The notes beneath the pieces are model-generated. The model ran no database searches. It was not told the DNA's origin and worked only from the letters and a program-made list of their open reading frames with translations. The position numbers and the translations under genes are program-made. From NCBI GenBank assembly GCA_019358895.1, contig JAHHIG010000025.1, positions 1 through 62,572 of the forward strand: a stretch of 62,572 nucleotides of DNA. Reading direction: 5' to 3'. The stretch comes from Tildeniella nuda ZEHNDER 1965/U140. Lineage in GTDB: Bacteria; Cyanobacteriota; Cyanobacteriia; Leptolyngbyales; Leptolyngbyaceae. Positions 1 through 8,406 of this stretch are shown here, piece by piece. Every line of letters starts with the position of its first letter. Positions within the stretch are counted from its first letter, which is position 1.

Positions 1-123
1 GGGGCAAAGACCAGAACCCAGGGCATTAACTCTTTTGGTAGCAAGTGCATCAGGAGAAATCGAATAACACTTTCCTGATTTTGCTACCTTTCCTCCCCTT
101 CACAATGGACAAAGTCGAGCTAA

Positions 124-285
124 GAGGATGTTTGAAAAGTCCTCCTGTTGGTAGCAAAACCCTAGATCCCCCTCAATCCCCCTTAAAAAGGGGAACTACA
201 AGACTGCTTCCCCCCTTTTTAAGGGGGGCTTAGGGGGGATCGCTGAGTGCTCAATGTCACAGACCATACCTTTTCAAACACCCTC
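124..285. repeat. MITE-like element 1 with GAGG..TTTGAAAAG ends
   Basis: The terminal inverted repeats are GAGGATGTTTGAAAAG on the left and, reverse-complemented, GAGGGTGTTTGAAAAG on the right. They are flanked by TAA (121-123) and TTA (286-288). Ends of the same type bound two 171 bp copies at 42892-43062 and 47931-48101. The 3 bp TNA-type flanks suggest mobilisation by an IS5-family transposase, which is an inference. No coding capacity is seen. Confidence 0.7.
165..241. repeat. GATCCCCC palindromic repeat nested in MITE 1
   Basis: The left arm starts GATCCCCCTCAATCCCCC (165 on). The right arm, ending GGGGGGATC at 241, is its near reverse complement. Both run into a CTTAAAAAGGGG core, so the RNA would form a long G/C hairpin. 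It resembles the dispersed GATCCCCC..CTTAAAAAGGGGG repeat common in cyanobacterial genomes (recalled, not searched). It fills most of the interior of the surrounding MITE. Confidence 0.6.
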
Positions 286-337
286 TTATTTCCGCTCCTA
301 AACCAATATCCCAGAGTTCTCAAACCGAGGTAAGACA

Positions 338-661
338 ATGAGTGTGCAATTCTGGAATCAGGTTAAGTCGAACTATCGCCTGGGCGAACTGATTCACGGC
401 AAGGTTGAACATCATGCGCCATTCGGGATTTTCGTCAACATCGGTGATGAAGTAGTGCGAGGTCTGGTTCAGATTACCGATTTTGCCGATAGTGGAGACA
501 TGACTCCAGAGATGTATCCCGATGTTGGCTTACCGATCGGCGCTGTCATTGTGGGCTATACCGAGGATGAGCGCCATCAAATTTGGTTGAGTGTCAAGCC
601 AAGTGTGCTGCAAAAAGCCCTGGTGCATCTCAAGCTGCCAGCAACAAGCGAACGATCGTGA
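338..661 (+). CDS. S1 RNA-binding domain protein
   Basis: This 107-residue protein is almost entirely one S1-type OB fold. The pattern at about residues 15-75 is typical of S1 domains: LGELIHGKVEHHAPFGIFV, then GLVQITDF, IGAVIVGY and a closing IWLSVKP. Such stand-alone S1 proteins probably bind RNA or ribosomes in the cytoplasm, but no specific target can be read here. The ATG follows a GAGGTAAGA ribosome-binding region. The gene stands alone, just after a MITE whose right end lies 50 bp upstream. The family call is firm; the role is unknown. Confidence 0.75.
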   Translation: MSVQFWNQVKSNYRLGELIHGKVEHHAPFGIFVNIGDEVVRGLVQITDFADSGDMTPEMYPDVGLPIGAVIVGYTEDERHQIWLSVKPSVLQKALVHLKLPATSERS

Positions 662-833
662 CTAGAAGACGAGTTATCGGCAACCTCGCTACAGCAAAGA
701 GAACTTGGCGCGACGTGGCATTGCGCTCTGTGAATTTCAGGTGCGATCGCGCTTTCACCCATTCAATTATTGAGTCTTTCGTTGATACGAGATCACCGAT
801 AACGAGAGGCGATCGTGATCTCTTCTCAAGGTT

Positions 834-1859
834 TTACCGAAGCTTTTGAATTTCATTCATCACTTTTTGGTATTCAGCCGTTCTGCCCTGCTGCTGTAGA
901 AGTTTTGCTGCCTGCTGGAGATCGGCGATCGCGCCTTGCTTGTTTCCTGCATTACGGTAAGCAACGCCTCGATTGCGGTAAGTTAAAGCATTATTGGGAT
1001 TAAGCTTGAGGGCTTGATTGAAATCGGCAACTGCGCCCTGGGTGTCGCCTAAATTGAGGCGGGCAACTCCCCGGTTGTTATAAGTAATAGCATCGTTAGG
1101 ATTAAGTTTGAGCGCTTGGGTGTAGTCTACAATTGCTCCTTTCAGGTCATCTAATTTCCTGCGGGTAGATCCTCGTCGTTCATAAGCTTGAGCATCATTA
1201 GGATCGAGTTTGAGAGCTTGATTTAGGTCAGCTAGCGCTCCTTTTGAGTCACCCACATTGATACGGGCAGCGCCTCGATTGGTATAGGCTTTAGCATCAT
1301 TTGGATTGAGTTTGAGCGCTTGATTTAGATCTGTAATTGCTCCCTGATTGTCTCCTGAATTATAGCGAGCAGCACCTCGGTTGGTATAGGCTTTAGCATC
1401 ATTTGGATTGAGCTTGAGAGCCTGGTTCAAATCGGCGATCCCCCCCTGCCTGTCTCCTAAGTTAATGCGGGCAGCACCTCGATTGGTATAGGTTTTAGCA
1501 TCGTTTGGATTGAGTTTAAGAGCCTGGTTCAAATCGGCGATCGCCCCCTGATCGTCTCCCACGTTAATGCGGGCAGCACCTCGATTGGTATAGGTTTTAG
1601 CATCATTTGGATTGAGCTTGAGGGCTTGCGTGTAGTCTGCAATGGCTCCCTGATAGTCACCTTTGCTGAACTTTTCACCCCCTCGCTTAAAAAAAGCATC
1701 GGCGCTGGTTTGGGCAACGATGAAGGCAGTTGTGGGCTGATTATTTCGGTATGGTTGGTTATGGGCGATCGCAACCTGACCAATCAAAAGCAGCGGCATA
1801 GACAAGGATGCAACTAACAGCCCGTTTAGTATTTTAGGGAAGCAATTTGAAGAATTCAT
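834..1859 (-). CDS. Exported TPR-repeat protein
   Basis: This is a 341-residue protein with an N-terminal signal peptide (hydrophobic segment about residues 11-32, ending near AIAH). About eight consecutive 34-residue tetratricopeptide repeats follow (about residues 53-325), each with the core GDxQGAIADLNQALKLNPND and an A-x-TNRGAA helix B. TPR arrays are protein-binding scaffolds; the partner cannot be inferred. The repeats are also close to identical at the DNA level in 102 bp steps, so recent tandem amplification is likely and copy number may vary between strains. A perfect 52 bp palindrome lies about 30 bp upstream of the start codon. Confidence 0.85.
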   Translation of the reverse strand: MNSSNCFPKILNGLLVASLSMPLLLIGQVAIAHNQPYRNNQPTTAFIVAQTSADAFFKRGGEKFSKGDYQGAIADYTQALKLNPNDAKTYTNRGAARINVGDDQGAIADLNQALKLNPNDAKTYTNRGAARINLGDRQGGIADLNQALKLNPNDAKAYTNRGAARYNSGDNQGAITDLNQALKLNPNDAKAYTNRGAARINVGDSKGALADLNQALKLDPNDAQAYERRGSTRRKLDDLKGAIVDYTQALKLNPNDAITYNNRGVARLNLGDTQGAVADFNQALKLNPNNALTYRNRGVAYRNAGNKQGAIADLQQAAKLLQQQGRTAEYQKVMNEIQKLR

Positions 1860-1887
1860 AAACCCTAGCCAGATGAATGACTAAATA

Positions 1888-1939
1888 GATCATACATGCC
1901 TCAAAAATCCTCTAGAGGATTTTTGAGGCATGTATGATC
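1888..1939. repeat. Perfect 52 bp palindrome
   Basis: Positions 1888-1913 (GATCATACATGCC..AATCCTCT) are the exact reverse complement of 1914-1939, with no spacer and no mismatch. It lies just upstream (29 bp) of the TPR gene start, so a transcript would carry a 26 bp stem in its 5' leader, or the DNA could extrude a cruciform. It could be a REP-type element, an operator or a bidirectional terminator; the sequence does not say which. Confidence 0.85.
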
Positions 1940-2162
1940 AGTCACAGCCTTTTTCGCGGCATATCGCCTGGATGATTGGGAATGGTGGTATGGGATCGGT
2001 ATCTGGGTTGTACCAGATCTCATGACTTTCTGCGGCTTGGCGATCAAAAACGAAGCCCGACATTTTAGTGACAATCTGACGATATGTGAAGCAGCTACTC
2101 ACTCAGCGCCTCAAGTCTTTCTTTACTTTTATATAATCGACAACGAAGGGCGATCGCGTTAC

Positions 2163-2197
2163 AAACCTCCCCAGATAGTTGAGAACCGGGGAGGTTT
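2163..2197. terminator. Bidirectional hairpin terminator
   Basis: AAACCTCCCC (2163-2172) pairs perfectly with GGGGAGGTTT (2188-2197) across a 15-nt loop. It lies about 30 bp beyond the stop codon of the minus-strand gene at 2225-3103. The terminal A/T runs give only short U tracts. Apart from this hairpin, I see no convincing gene between 1940 and 2224. Confidence 0.55.
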
Positions 2198-2224
2198 ATC
2201 ACTATGATTCTGAAGGCGATCGAC

Positions 2225-3103
2225 TTACAAAATGACGTTGGAAATGTAATCCACTACAACGTAATTTACTTGATCAACCAACAAGACATTCGAGCCAACG
2301 ACAACTAAATCGTAATAAGTCGGCAGATTGACATATGTATTCACTTGCTTCGGCAAACGTACTAATTTTTTTGCAATACCAGGAGGCAATCCCTTCCCAC
2401 GCAGTAGTTGCTTTTGAATGCCAGGCGGGAGAGAGCGAGATTGACTCATAATTTGAGTCCTTGTGGCACTGGTCAACAGATTATTACAGCTACAGTTGCC
2501 ACGGAGCAGATCAACTAGCACCGTGCGTTGGGTTGTTGTAAAGCTGGTAATCTGTGTTTGTTGCACACTGCGAACGGGACCGTTATACGCAACCAAAATT
2601 CGGCTGCTATCTTTGTAGACAGTCACAACGCTTTCGATCGTTCTGACCGTTGACCCTACCCGATTGCCCGCAAAGGTGAATGTCCAGGAATCGCCATTAT
2701 CTACATACGGGCAGCTTTGGGCAGGTCCGTGCATTGAGGCTTCAGCACGGTAGTAGCGAATACCACCGTTTTTCGATTCTGCGGCTTGACGGGCAAGGTT
2801 TTTAGCCCGGTTCAAGTCAATACGTCTGGTTGTTCGATTCTCACAGTCATCATCGCAACGATCGCGTCTCCAATTGCGATTGCCATTCCGACCTTTCTTA
2901 TCATCATCGTCATCATCGTCGTCATCGTCATCTCCATCTGCTATCAACCATTGGTTGCTGCTAGCATTCTGCTCAACAGAAGCGTTTGTTTGAGGTGTAG
3001 GAGCAAATGCATGAGCTGTGGCAGGCATTGCAGCTAGGACTGCGAGACTCATTGCAGTCAACAGACGTTTGCTTAGAGACGTAACAGAAAGTGAACGTGA
3101 CAT
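2225..3103 (-). CDS. Secreted protein with poly-aspartate run
   Basis: This is a 292-residue protein of unrecognised function. It has a signal peptide (about residues 12-33, ending ATAHA) and then, at about residues 57-67, an uninterrupted run of 11 aspartates followed by a basic Arg/Asn segment. Cys pairs (RCDDDCE, SCP, GNCSCN) suggest disulphides in an exported protein. The C-terminal ~70 residues (two LPPGI repeats, then a YYDLVVVGSNVLLVD stretch) resemble the RcnB/DUF1236-like C-terminal module of periplasmic proteins; this is a weak call. The acidic run could bind divalent cations. The GAT/GAC run is an unstable trinucleotide tract. The gene is monocistronic, with a hairpin downstream. 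Confidence 0.7.
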   Translation of the reverse strand: MSRSLSVTSLSKRLLTAMSLAVLAAMPATAHAFAPTPQTNASVEQNASSNQWLIADGDDDDDDDDDDDKKGRNGNRNWRRDRCDDDCENRTTRRIDLNRAKNLARQAAESKNGGIRYYRAEASMHGPAQSCPYVDNGDSWTFTFAGNRVGSTVRTIESVVTVYKDSSRILVAYNGPVRSVQQTQITSFTTTQRTVLVDLLRGNCSCNNLLTSATRTQIMSQSRSLPPGIQKQLLRGKGLPPGIAKKLVRLPKQVNTYVNLPTYYDLVVVGSNVLLVDQVNYVVVDYISNVIL

Positions 3104-3273
3104 CAGATTTCTACCTCTTCTATAAAGTTGCGTTAGTTGTGTTGAATTGTCTGTGTAGTTGACCTGAGTCTTTAAACTGGTTCTACGCCTGTAGTGTTCC
3201 CTTCAGGTAGTGGACTTGACCACAACTTCACAGAACAGCGCTAGAAGCATGGCAAGTGACACAATGCTCTTTC

Positions 3274-3333
3274 ATACAAATTGTGTGATCAGTTCAACTG
3301 CGTCAAAAAATGCTTTTTTGAGGCAATTTGTAT
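3274..3333. repeat. Nested inverted repeat with A6/T6 hairpin
   Basis: GCGTCAAAAAA (3300-3310) pairs with TTTTTTGAGGC (3314-3324) with one mismatch and a 3-nt loop. The outer ATACAAATT (3274-3282) pairs with AATTTGTAT (3325-3333). It lies upstream of the minus-strand secreted-protein gene. It shares the GCCTCAAAAA word with the 52 bp palindrome at 1888, so the two may be related. It may act as a terminator. Confidence 0.5.
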
Positions 3334-3403
3334 CAACGATCGTCCGCCTCACAGATTTGGTTGACGCATAAAAACCAGCGTTTCAACTGCTAGTAAACGC
3401 TGA

Positions 3404-3545
3404 TATAGCGGTTCCCATTAGAGGGCGGTACAAGGGCTGAGGTTTTAAGGCAGAAGGTAGGAGGCAGAAAGCAAGCCACCATTCTCTTTCACTTCTGCCT
3501 TCTGCCTCTTTGCAACTGTACTTCACTGAATTAGGAACCGCTATA
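3404..3545. repeat. MITE-like element with TATAGCGGTTCC ends
   Basis: TATAGCGGTTCC (3404-3415) is matched by GGAACCGCTATA (3534-3545). The interior has purine heptads of the type GGCAGAAGG followed by complementary CTTCTGCCTTCTGCC, so the whole ~142 bp folds into one hairpin. It lies in the 570 bp gap between the secreted protein and the Deg protease. No gene was seen in the rest of that gap. Confidence 0.65.
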
Positions 3546-3673
3546 GTTTGATGATCAATTGTGTTTCTAATCGTCAGTCTATTGAATCTTGCAAAATTTA
3601 TGGCTATTGAGTTCCATTAACTCAAAGACAGCAAGAGGTTCAAAATAAAGATCATTGGCTTAACTAATGACCT

Positions 3674-4897
3674 TCAACTTTTGCTGGGAAACGGAGCGGG
3701 TTTTAATTGGAGGCTGCGCCGCTGTCCGTCACGCAAAATTTCGACAGCCAGCATCTTATTGATCGCGCTAGCCTCAACCCGTTCCTGCACGTCTGAGGCA
3801 GTTTTGACGACCTTGCCATCAACCTTTTGGATAATATCGCCCTGCCGCAACCCTGACTGAGCGGCTGGGGAATTATCAAAAACACGCACGATCAATACGC
3901 CCTGATTCTGATTCACTTTGAGCTTCGCATCGTCATCTTGATTGATCTCTTTGCGTAGCGCTGGCGTGAGGTCAACCATTTGAATCCCTAAATAGGGATG
4001 TTCCACTTTGCCTTTAGCAAACAGTTGGTCGGCAATCCGTTGTGCCGTTGCGATCGGGATTGCAAAGCCAAGCCCCTGAGCATCGGCTCGAATGGCTGTA
4101 TTGACACCAATCACTTCACCTCGGTCATTCAACAACGGTCCACCCGAATTACCAGGGTTGATGGCAGCATCGGTTTGAATAAAGCTGACGCGCTTGTCAG
4201 GTACGCCCACTTGCGAACTAGACCGTCCTGTTGCGCTAATGATGCCTGCGGTGACGGTGTTGTCCAGCCCTAGAGGATTACCGATCGCGATCGCCCATTC
4301 CCCCGGAGTCAAGTTGTCAGATCTGCCAATCTGTACCGTCGGTAGCCCTGTTGCGTTAATCTTGACGACTGCCACATCCGTCACTGAATCAGACCCAATT
4401 ACACGACCCTCAAACGTGCGACCGTCTTTCAGCGTCACCTCTACAGTGTCAGCTCCCGCCACTACATGAGCATTGGTGAGTAAGCGACCATCACCACTCA
4501 AAATAAAACCAGAGCCTGTGCCACGCTCGACACGCTCTTTGGGCACTGGCACCTCATCACCAAAGAAGCGTCTAAAGAGAGGATTGCGGAAGGCATCAGG
4601 CAGGTTGTTCATTACTTTACGAGCCGCATCAATCCGGACAACAGCGGGACCAATCCGTTCGACTGCTGTAGCGATAAAGTTGAAGCCGCCTGAGCCACTA
4701 CTTGCTGCATAAGGAGCGGCAGCCACCGTTGGGCTGGTTGGTTTGCTGGGCAATGTCTTCAGCACGGTTGGCATATCCGCAGAGTTGGAGCTAAGCCGCT
4801 CATGAGGCAAAAAATATTGACCACCAAGAATCCCTGCGCCGCTACCGATCGCCAGTAACGAGACGTATGTTGCCAACTGCTTTAACGAGAGATTCAT
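3674..4897 (-). CDS. Deg/HtrA-family serine protease (HhoA/HhoB/HhoC type)
   Basis: This is an ATP-independent quality-control endopeptidase of the cell envelope or lumen, 407 residues long. A single N-terminal hydrophobic anchor or signal (about 10-29) precedes a trypsin-like domain. Its catalytic triad is visible as His144 (TNAHVVAG), Asp174 (SVTDVAVVKI) and Ser251 (NPGNSGGPLL). One PDZ domain follows (about 300-395, with the YLGIQMVDL and GLRQGDIIQKVDGK motifs). One PDZ domain rather than two fits the cyanobacterial HhoA/HhoB/HhoC group; which paralogue it is cannot be decided here. No neighbouring gene is co-transcribed with it. All key residues are present. Confidence 0.92.
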   Translation of the reverse strand: MNLSLKQLATYVSLLAIGSGAGILGGQYFLPHERLSSNSADMPTVLKTLPSKPTSPTVAAAPYAASSGSGGFNFIATAVERIGPAVVRIDAARKVMNNLPDAFRNPLFRRFFGDEVPVPKERVERGTGSGFILSGDGRLLTNAHVVAGADTVEVTLKDGRTFEGRVIGSDSVTDVAVVKINATGLPTVQIGRSDNLTPGEWAIAIGNPLGLDNTVTAGIISATGRSSSQVGVPDKRVSFIQTDAAINPGNSGGPLLNDRGEVIGVNTAIRADAQGLGFAIPIATAQRIADQLFAKGKVEHPYLGIQMVDLTPALRKEINQDDDAKLKVNQNQGVLIVRVFDNSPAAQSGLRQGDIIQKVDGKVVKTASDVQERVEASAINKMLAVEILRDGQRRSLQLKPAPFPSKS

Positions 4898-4957
4898 AGG
4901 TTGATTAGCCTAACAACAGCGGTACTTAGCTCAAACATGGGCTTATTGTAACTGAGG

Positions 4958-5143
4958 CAGTGAGGAGTAAGGGGGCAGGGGGCAGAGGGAGCGGGGGCAG
5001 CAGAAGACGGAGAGAAGGATCAAAACTCACTCTTTAACCCGCAACTCACAACTCTCTAGCAGCGCTACTCAAAACTCTCCCCCTGCTCTCCCCTGCTTCC
5101 CTCTCTCCCTCGCTTCCTCTTCCTCCCCTGCTCCCCGTCCTTC
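4958..5143. repeat. Purine/pyrimidine heptad hairpin region
   Basis: A G-rich heptad-like stretch (AGGGGGCAGGGGGCAG, about 4968-5000) is followed about 80 bp later by a complementary C/T-rich stretch (CTCCCCCTGCTCTCCCC and onward to 5143). Together they could fold into a long imperfect stem. It belongs to the same general class as the repeats at 3450, 20118, 23620 and 26058. It occupies most of the 364 bp divergent intergenic region between the Deg protease and the M23 peptidase. Confidence 0.45.
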
Positions 5144-5261
5144 CTCTTTGATTCAAAATCCGGATTAAGCCTGCATAACGAAGAAGGGCATAAAGGGCAA
5201 CGCGATAGAGTGGAGGAGCAGCATTTACCTTTCACATGTCACTATTGGAACCCTTGGCTGT

Positions 5262-6221
5262 ATGAGACGACTTCACTGGCTATCGATGCTTTCGGTATGT
5301 TTTGGGATGACCCTGGCAGCTTTGGATGCGGCACGATCGCCCGTCCTTGCCCAGACAAAACTTGGACAGACAATGCCCACAGCAGCGTCTACTCCATCAG
5401 CCTGTACTGCCCCGGTGCTCTCGCGGCTAGTGCGCCACAAAGTGGTCTCTGGCGAAACGTTAGAGGAAATTGCTCAGAAATATAACCTCATTCCCTCAAC
5501 TTTAATGGGGTTCAACCCAGTGCTGCGTAGCGGTAAGGCACCGATCGGCGCTGAAATTTTAGTGCCTCCCTTCAACGGCATTCGCGTTGCGCTGAAGCCT
5601 AACCAAACCTGGCGGGATGTGGCAAAGACCTACAATATTCGCTCTGATGTGTTGTTTGAGGTCAACGGTTGCCAGCCAGCACCGAAAGTCGTCTTTGTGC
5701 CGGGAGTGAACTGGTCACCTGTAGCGACCACAACGTCTACTAGCCAACCTGCGGCTGCACAAACAGGAAAGATCCTGTCCGCCTATCCGTTATTATCAAA
5801 GCCCACGCGATCGGCACTACTGCTTGCGTATGGTTGGGGCATTCAGCCAACAACAAGCAAAGTTGGTTTTCATAGCGGCGTTGACCTGGCAGCAGCTGTA
5901 GGTTCGCCAGTGCTGAGCGTTGCTGACGGTACCGTTGCTTTTGTGGGCAGACAGGGCGCATACGGCAATCTCATTGTCATTAACCATGCTGAGGGCTTGC
6001 AAACCCGCTACGCGCAACTTGCCAGTTTTAAGGTCAAAGTGGGGCAGATCGTGAAACGTGGACAGCCGATCGCCACTGTGGGCACAACCGGAAGCCCTAG
6101 TTCCAAAGCACCACATTTGCACTTTGAAGTGCGATCGCGCTCTACACTCGGCTGGGTTGCCGAAAATCCTGCACCTTATGTCCTCAGAGATCCCGTGCGA
6201 CCGACTCAAGCGCAGAAATGA
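5262..6221 (+). CDS. LysM / M23 family metallopeptidase
   Basis: This is a 319-residue exported peptidoglycan-acting protein. A signal peptide (about 1-30, ending VLAQ) is followed by a LysM domain (about 59-102, HKVVSGETLEEIAQKYNL) and a second, more divergent LysM-like unit (about 109-150). The C-terminal LytM/M23 domain (about 185-300) carries the zinc ligands His204 and Asp208 (HSGVD) and His285 and His287 (HLHFE). M23 enzymes cleave peptide cross-links, and some members are regulators of amidases. Here all metal ligands are intact, so activity is expected. The gene is divergent from the Deg protease and upstream of thf1. Confidence 0.9.
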   Translation: MRRLHWLSMLSVCFGMTLAALDAARSPVLAQTKLGQTMPTAASTPSACTAPVLSRLVRHKVVSGETLEEIAQKYNLIPSTLMGFNPVLRSGKAPIGAEILVPPFNGIRVALKPNQTWRDVAKTYNIRSDVLFEVNGCQPAPKVVFVPGVNWSPVATTTSTSQPAAAQTGKILSAYPLLSKPTRSALLLAYGWGIQPTTSKVGFHSGVDLAAAVGSPVLSVADGTVAFVGRQGAYGNLIVINHAEGLQTRYAQLASFKVKVGQIVKRGQPIATVGTTGSPSSKAPHLHFEVRSRSTLGWVAENPAPYVLRDPVRPTQAQK

Positions 6222-6371
6222 GCAAAGTACGGTATGCGAAGTCTTTAACAAACTGATCAATGGTTCTCAGACGACGATCCAGGGGATTGCTGTCCGTCGC
6301 TTCTAGTCAAAACTTGGCAAACTTGCCGTCAAGCGCGAGAATAGAGATAGTCCTGCCCTATCCCTTTTGCT

Positions 6372-7112
6372 GTGAATAACGTCCGCACCGTCTCAGACAC
6401 TAAGAGAGCTTTCTACATCACTCATACTCGTCCAATTAATTCGATCTACCGTCGGGTAGTAGAGGAATTAATGGTCGAGATGCATCTGCTGACGGTCAAC
6501 GTAGACTTTCACTACGATGCTTTCTACGCGTTAGGTGTTTTTACCTCCTTCCATCGCTTCATGCAGGCGTATCGCCCTGAGCAAGATATCGCCTCCATTT
6601 TTGACGGTCTTTGTCAGTCACTACAGGATGATCCTCAGCGCTACAGGCACGATGCAGAACGCCTGCAAGCCCTGGCAAGCCGATCGTCGGTCGAGACTCT
6701 TATCAAATGGCTAGAGCAAGCAGAGCCGATCGCAGACTTTAATGAGCTGCAAGCACAGGCAGCCGCGATCGCGCACAACGCCACCTTTAAATACAGCCGT
6801 TTGTTTGCGATTGGTCTGTTTACCTTACTGGAGACAGCCGATGCCGATTTGGTCAAGGATGAAACCAAACTCAAGGATGTGCTTAAGCGTGTCTGTGCGG
6901 CTTTAAATGTGTCTGAAGACAAGGTGCAAAAAGACCTGGAGCTTTACCGCAGCAACCTTGAGAAAATGGCTCAGGCTCAGATTGTGATGGAAGATGTGCT
7001 AAAAGCAGAGCGCAAGAAGCGAGAAGAGCGCGATCGGGCAAAAATGGCTGCGAATACCGTCAACCCATCTGATGCAGCCGAAGTAAAAGGAGAACCGACC
7101 CCCGGCTCCTAG
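6372..7112 (+). CDS. thf1: Thf1/Psb29 photosystem II biogenesis protein
   Basis: This 246-residue protein is recognised by its highly conserved N-terminus (RTVSDTKRAFY, then THTRPINSIYRRVVEELMVE), diagnostic of the Thylakoid Formation 1/Psb29 family. In cyanobacteria the protein affects PSII repair and FtsH complex stability at the thylakoid. It is largely helical, and the C-terminus from about residue 205 (LKAERKKREERDRAK) is a charged coiled coil. The start is GTG at 6372, since the conserved N-terminus begins immediately after it. petM follows 200 bp downstream on the same strand, an arrangement I recall from other cyanobacteria. Confidence 0.93.
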   Translation: MNNVRTVSDTKRAFYITHTRPINSIYRRVVEELMVEMHLLTVNVDFHYDAFYALGVFTSFHRFMQAYRPEQDIASIFDGLCQSLQDDPQRYRHDAERLQALASRSSVETLIKWLEQAEPIADFNELQAQAAAIAHNATFKYSRLFAIGLFTLLETADADLVKDETKLKDVLKRVCAALNVSEDKVQKDLELYRSNLEKMAQAQIVMEDVLKAERKKREERDRAKMAANTVNPSDAAEVKGEPTPGS

Positions 7113-7308
7113 CGATCGTCAACGGTTGCTCAACAACTGCGGTCAGTCCTGAACGCCTCCTCTGTTCAAACTGCCAGGTACATAGCTAAACCGGGTGTAC
7201 CAATCTAGTTTAGAATGCTCTCTATCAGCGAGATGGCAGCGTTGGCAATCGGTGCTGCCTTTTTCGCAACGCCATCCGTCAACGCACTCCCAAGGAAGAA
7301 CATAACCC

Positions 7309-7410
7309 ATGAGTGAAATTCTCAATGCTGCTTTACTGGCTCCCGTTCTGGTTTTAGTTGGTCTCAGCGTCGGCTTTCTCCTGCTGAAGCTCCAGGGCGG
7401 TGAAGAATAA
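7309..7410 (+). CDS. petM: Cytochrome b6f complex subunit VII (PetM)
   Basis: This is a 33-codon gene: ATG at 7309 behind an AAGGAAG ribosome-binding site, TAA at 7408-7410. The product begins MSEILNAALL, has one transmembrane helix (about residues 6-26) and ends KLQGGEE. That is the classic PetM architecture: a short lumenal N-terminus, one helix and a charged (L/I)QG.EE tail. It is a small subunit of the thylakoid cytochrome b6f complex. The gene is easily missed because of its size. Confidence 0.88.
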   Translation: MSEILNAALLAPVLVLVGLSVGFLLLKLQGGEE

Positions 7411-7465
7411 CGGCAATAGGCAACGAATAACAGTCATAGGCAAAAGCAATATTCAACCTTTTGCC

Positions 7466-8020
7466 TCAGCCTTCTAATCGTTCAGGTTCGTATTCCGCTG
7501 TTGCGTACGGCAGATTGGCAAACGTTTGCTCTACAAGGTGCTGCGTTTTTTGATCGAGTCGATGCCAGTCTATGTCTCCAGCTTCATCGAATAAAGCACC
7601 ATCGATCTTGACTCCTTGACTACTACCGCTTTCTCCAGGAACGTGAGAGGTGCCGATCGCAGCGTCATAATCTTGAAAACAAATTTGGTAGCAGAGGTTC
7701 CAGAGGTCTACCGTCACATTACACTCCTGTTTCTGAAGGTGCAGATGATAGCCCGGATAGGGTGATGGTAGTGCTGTCAGAGCTGATTCGATCGCGATCG
7801 CCTCTTCTGCTGAGGCGGTTTCAAGTTCTGCTTGGAGCTGAGCCACTTTAAACTGAGTTGCCGCATTAACATCTTCAGCCCAAACCTGAACCTCTTCATA
7901 CGTACCGCGCCACGTAGACTGTTCGAGCTGCTTGCGAAGATTGTCAATCAACCGGATAAAGGCAGGTTGCATGAGTTGCTCTGCTTGCTGCCAGGTCGCT
8001 AAATCCTGAAATTTTGGCAT
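7466..8020 (-). CDS. Conserved cyanobacterial hypothetical protein
   Basis: This is a 184-residue soluble protein with no signal peptide or transmembrane helix. The N-terminal half is predicted to be helical (LATWQQAEQLMQPAFIRLID, a Trp-rich stretch and an acidic coiled coil about 55-80). The second half looks beta-rich and includes NVTVDLWNLCYQICFQDYD. I do not recognise a characterised domain. It converges on petM, with a 55 bp gap holding short CAATAGGCAA-type repeats. The ATG at 8020 is the only good start. The complete ORF and ordinary codon use favour a real gene. Confidence 0.7.
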   Translation of the reverse strand: MPKFQDLATWQQAEQLMQPAFIRLIDNLRKQLEQSTWRGTYEEVQVWAEDVNAATQFKVAQLQAELETASAEEAIAIESALTALPSPYPGYHLHLQKQECNVTVDLWNLCYQICFQDYDAAIGTSHVPGESGSSQGVKIDGALFDEAGDIDWHRLDQKTQHLVEQTFANLPYATAEYEPERLEG

Positions 8021-8307
8021 CGGTAGAACTGAAAATGTAGCTTACGCGACCGTGAGAATAGCTGAAAAAAAGTATTTCCTCAAGTTTTCGTAACAGAACC
8101 GCAATAGTGTTTCGCACGGTTTGATTGCTGCTGCTCTGTTCTACCTGTCGGGTGTTGCGTACGATCGACAGCCCCTACTGTCGCCCATCAGCTACTTGAG
8201 GTCTTCTCCCAGTTTTCTGAAGCTCCCCGGTTTACTCGTCCTGCAACGCCTGAACTGCTTGGCATTATCAAGTAGGCTTGCTTCCGTTGACTCTCGCCTG
8301 AAAACTT

Positions 8308-8345
8308 AAAAGTCTGCATCATCGCTGGCGATCGTGCAGACTTTT
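8308..8345. terminator. Hairpin with 11 bp perfect stem
   Basis: AAAAGTCTGCA (8308-8318) pairs exactly with TGCAGACTTTT (8335-8345) around a 16-nt loop. The T4 end gives an intrinsic-terminator shape on either strand. It lies in the 386 bp between the minus-strand hypothetical gene and ygfZ. I see no gene in the rest of that gap. Confidence 0.55.
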
Positions 8346-8406
8346 GGTTTAGACGGGCTTGACTCGCGCTAACCTGTAAGCGAGAGGTTTGAGTGAGTTG
8401 ATACCG

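Noticed and set aside
2022-2207. 61-codon ORF between the TPR and poly-Asp genes
   Set aside because: It runs through the terminator hairpin and has no ribosome-binding site or family resemblance.
8121-8309. 62-codon ORF upstream of ygfZ
   Set aside because: It ends within the hairpin at 8308-8345 and has no recognisable features. A small gene cannot be excluded but is not supported.
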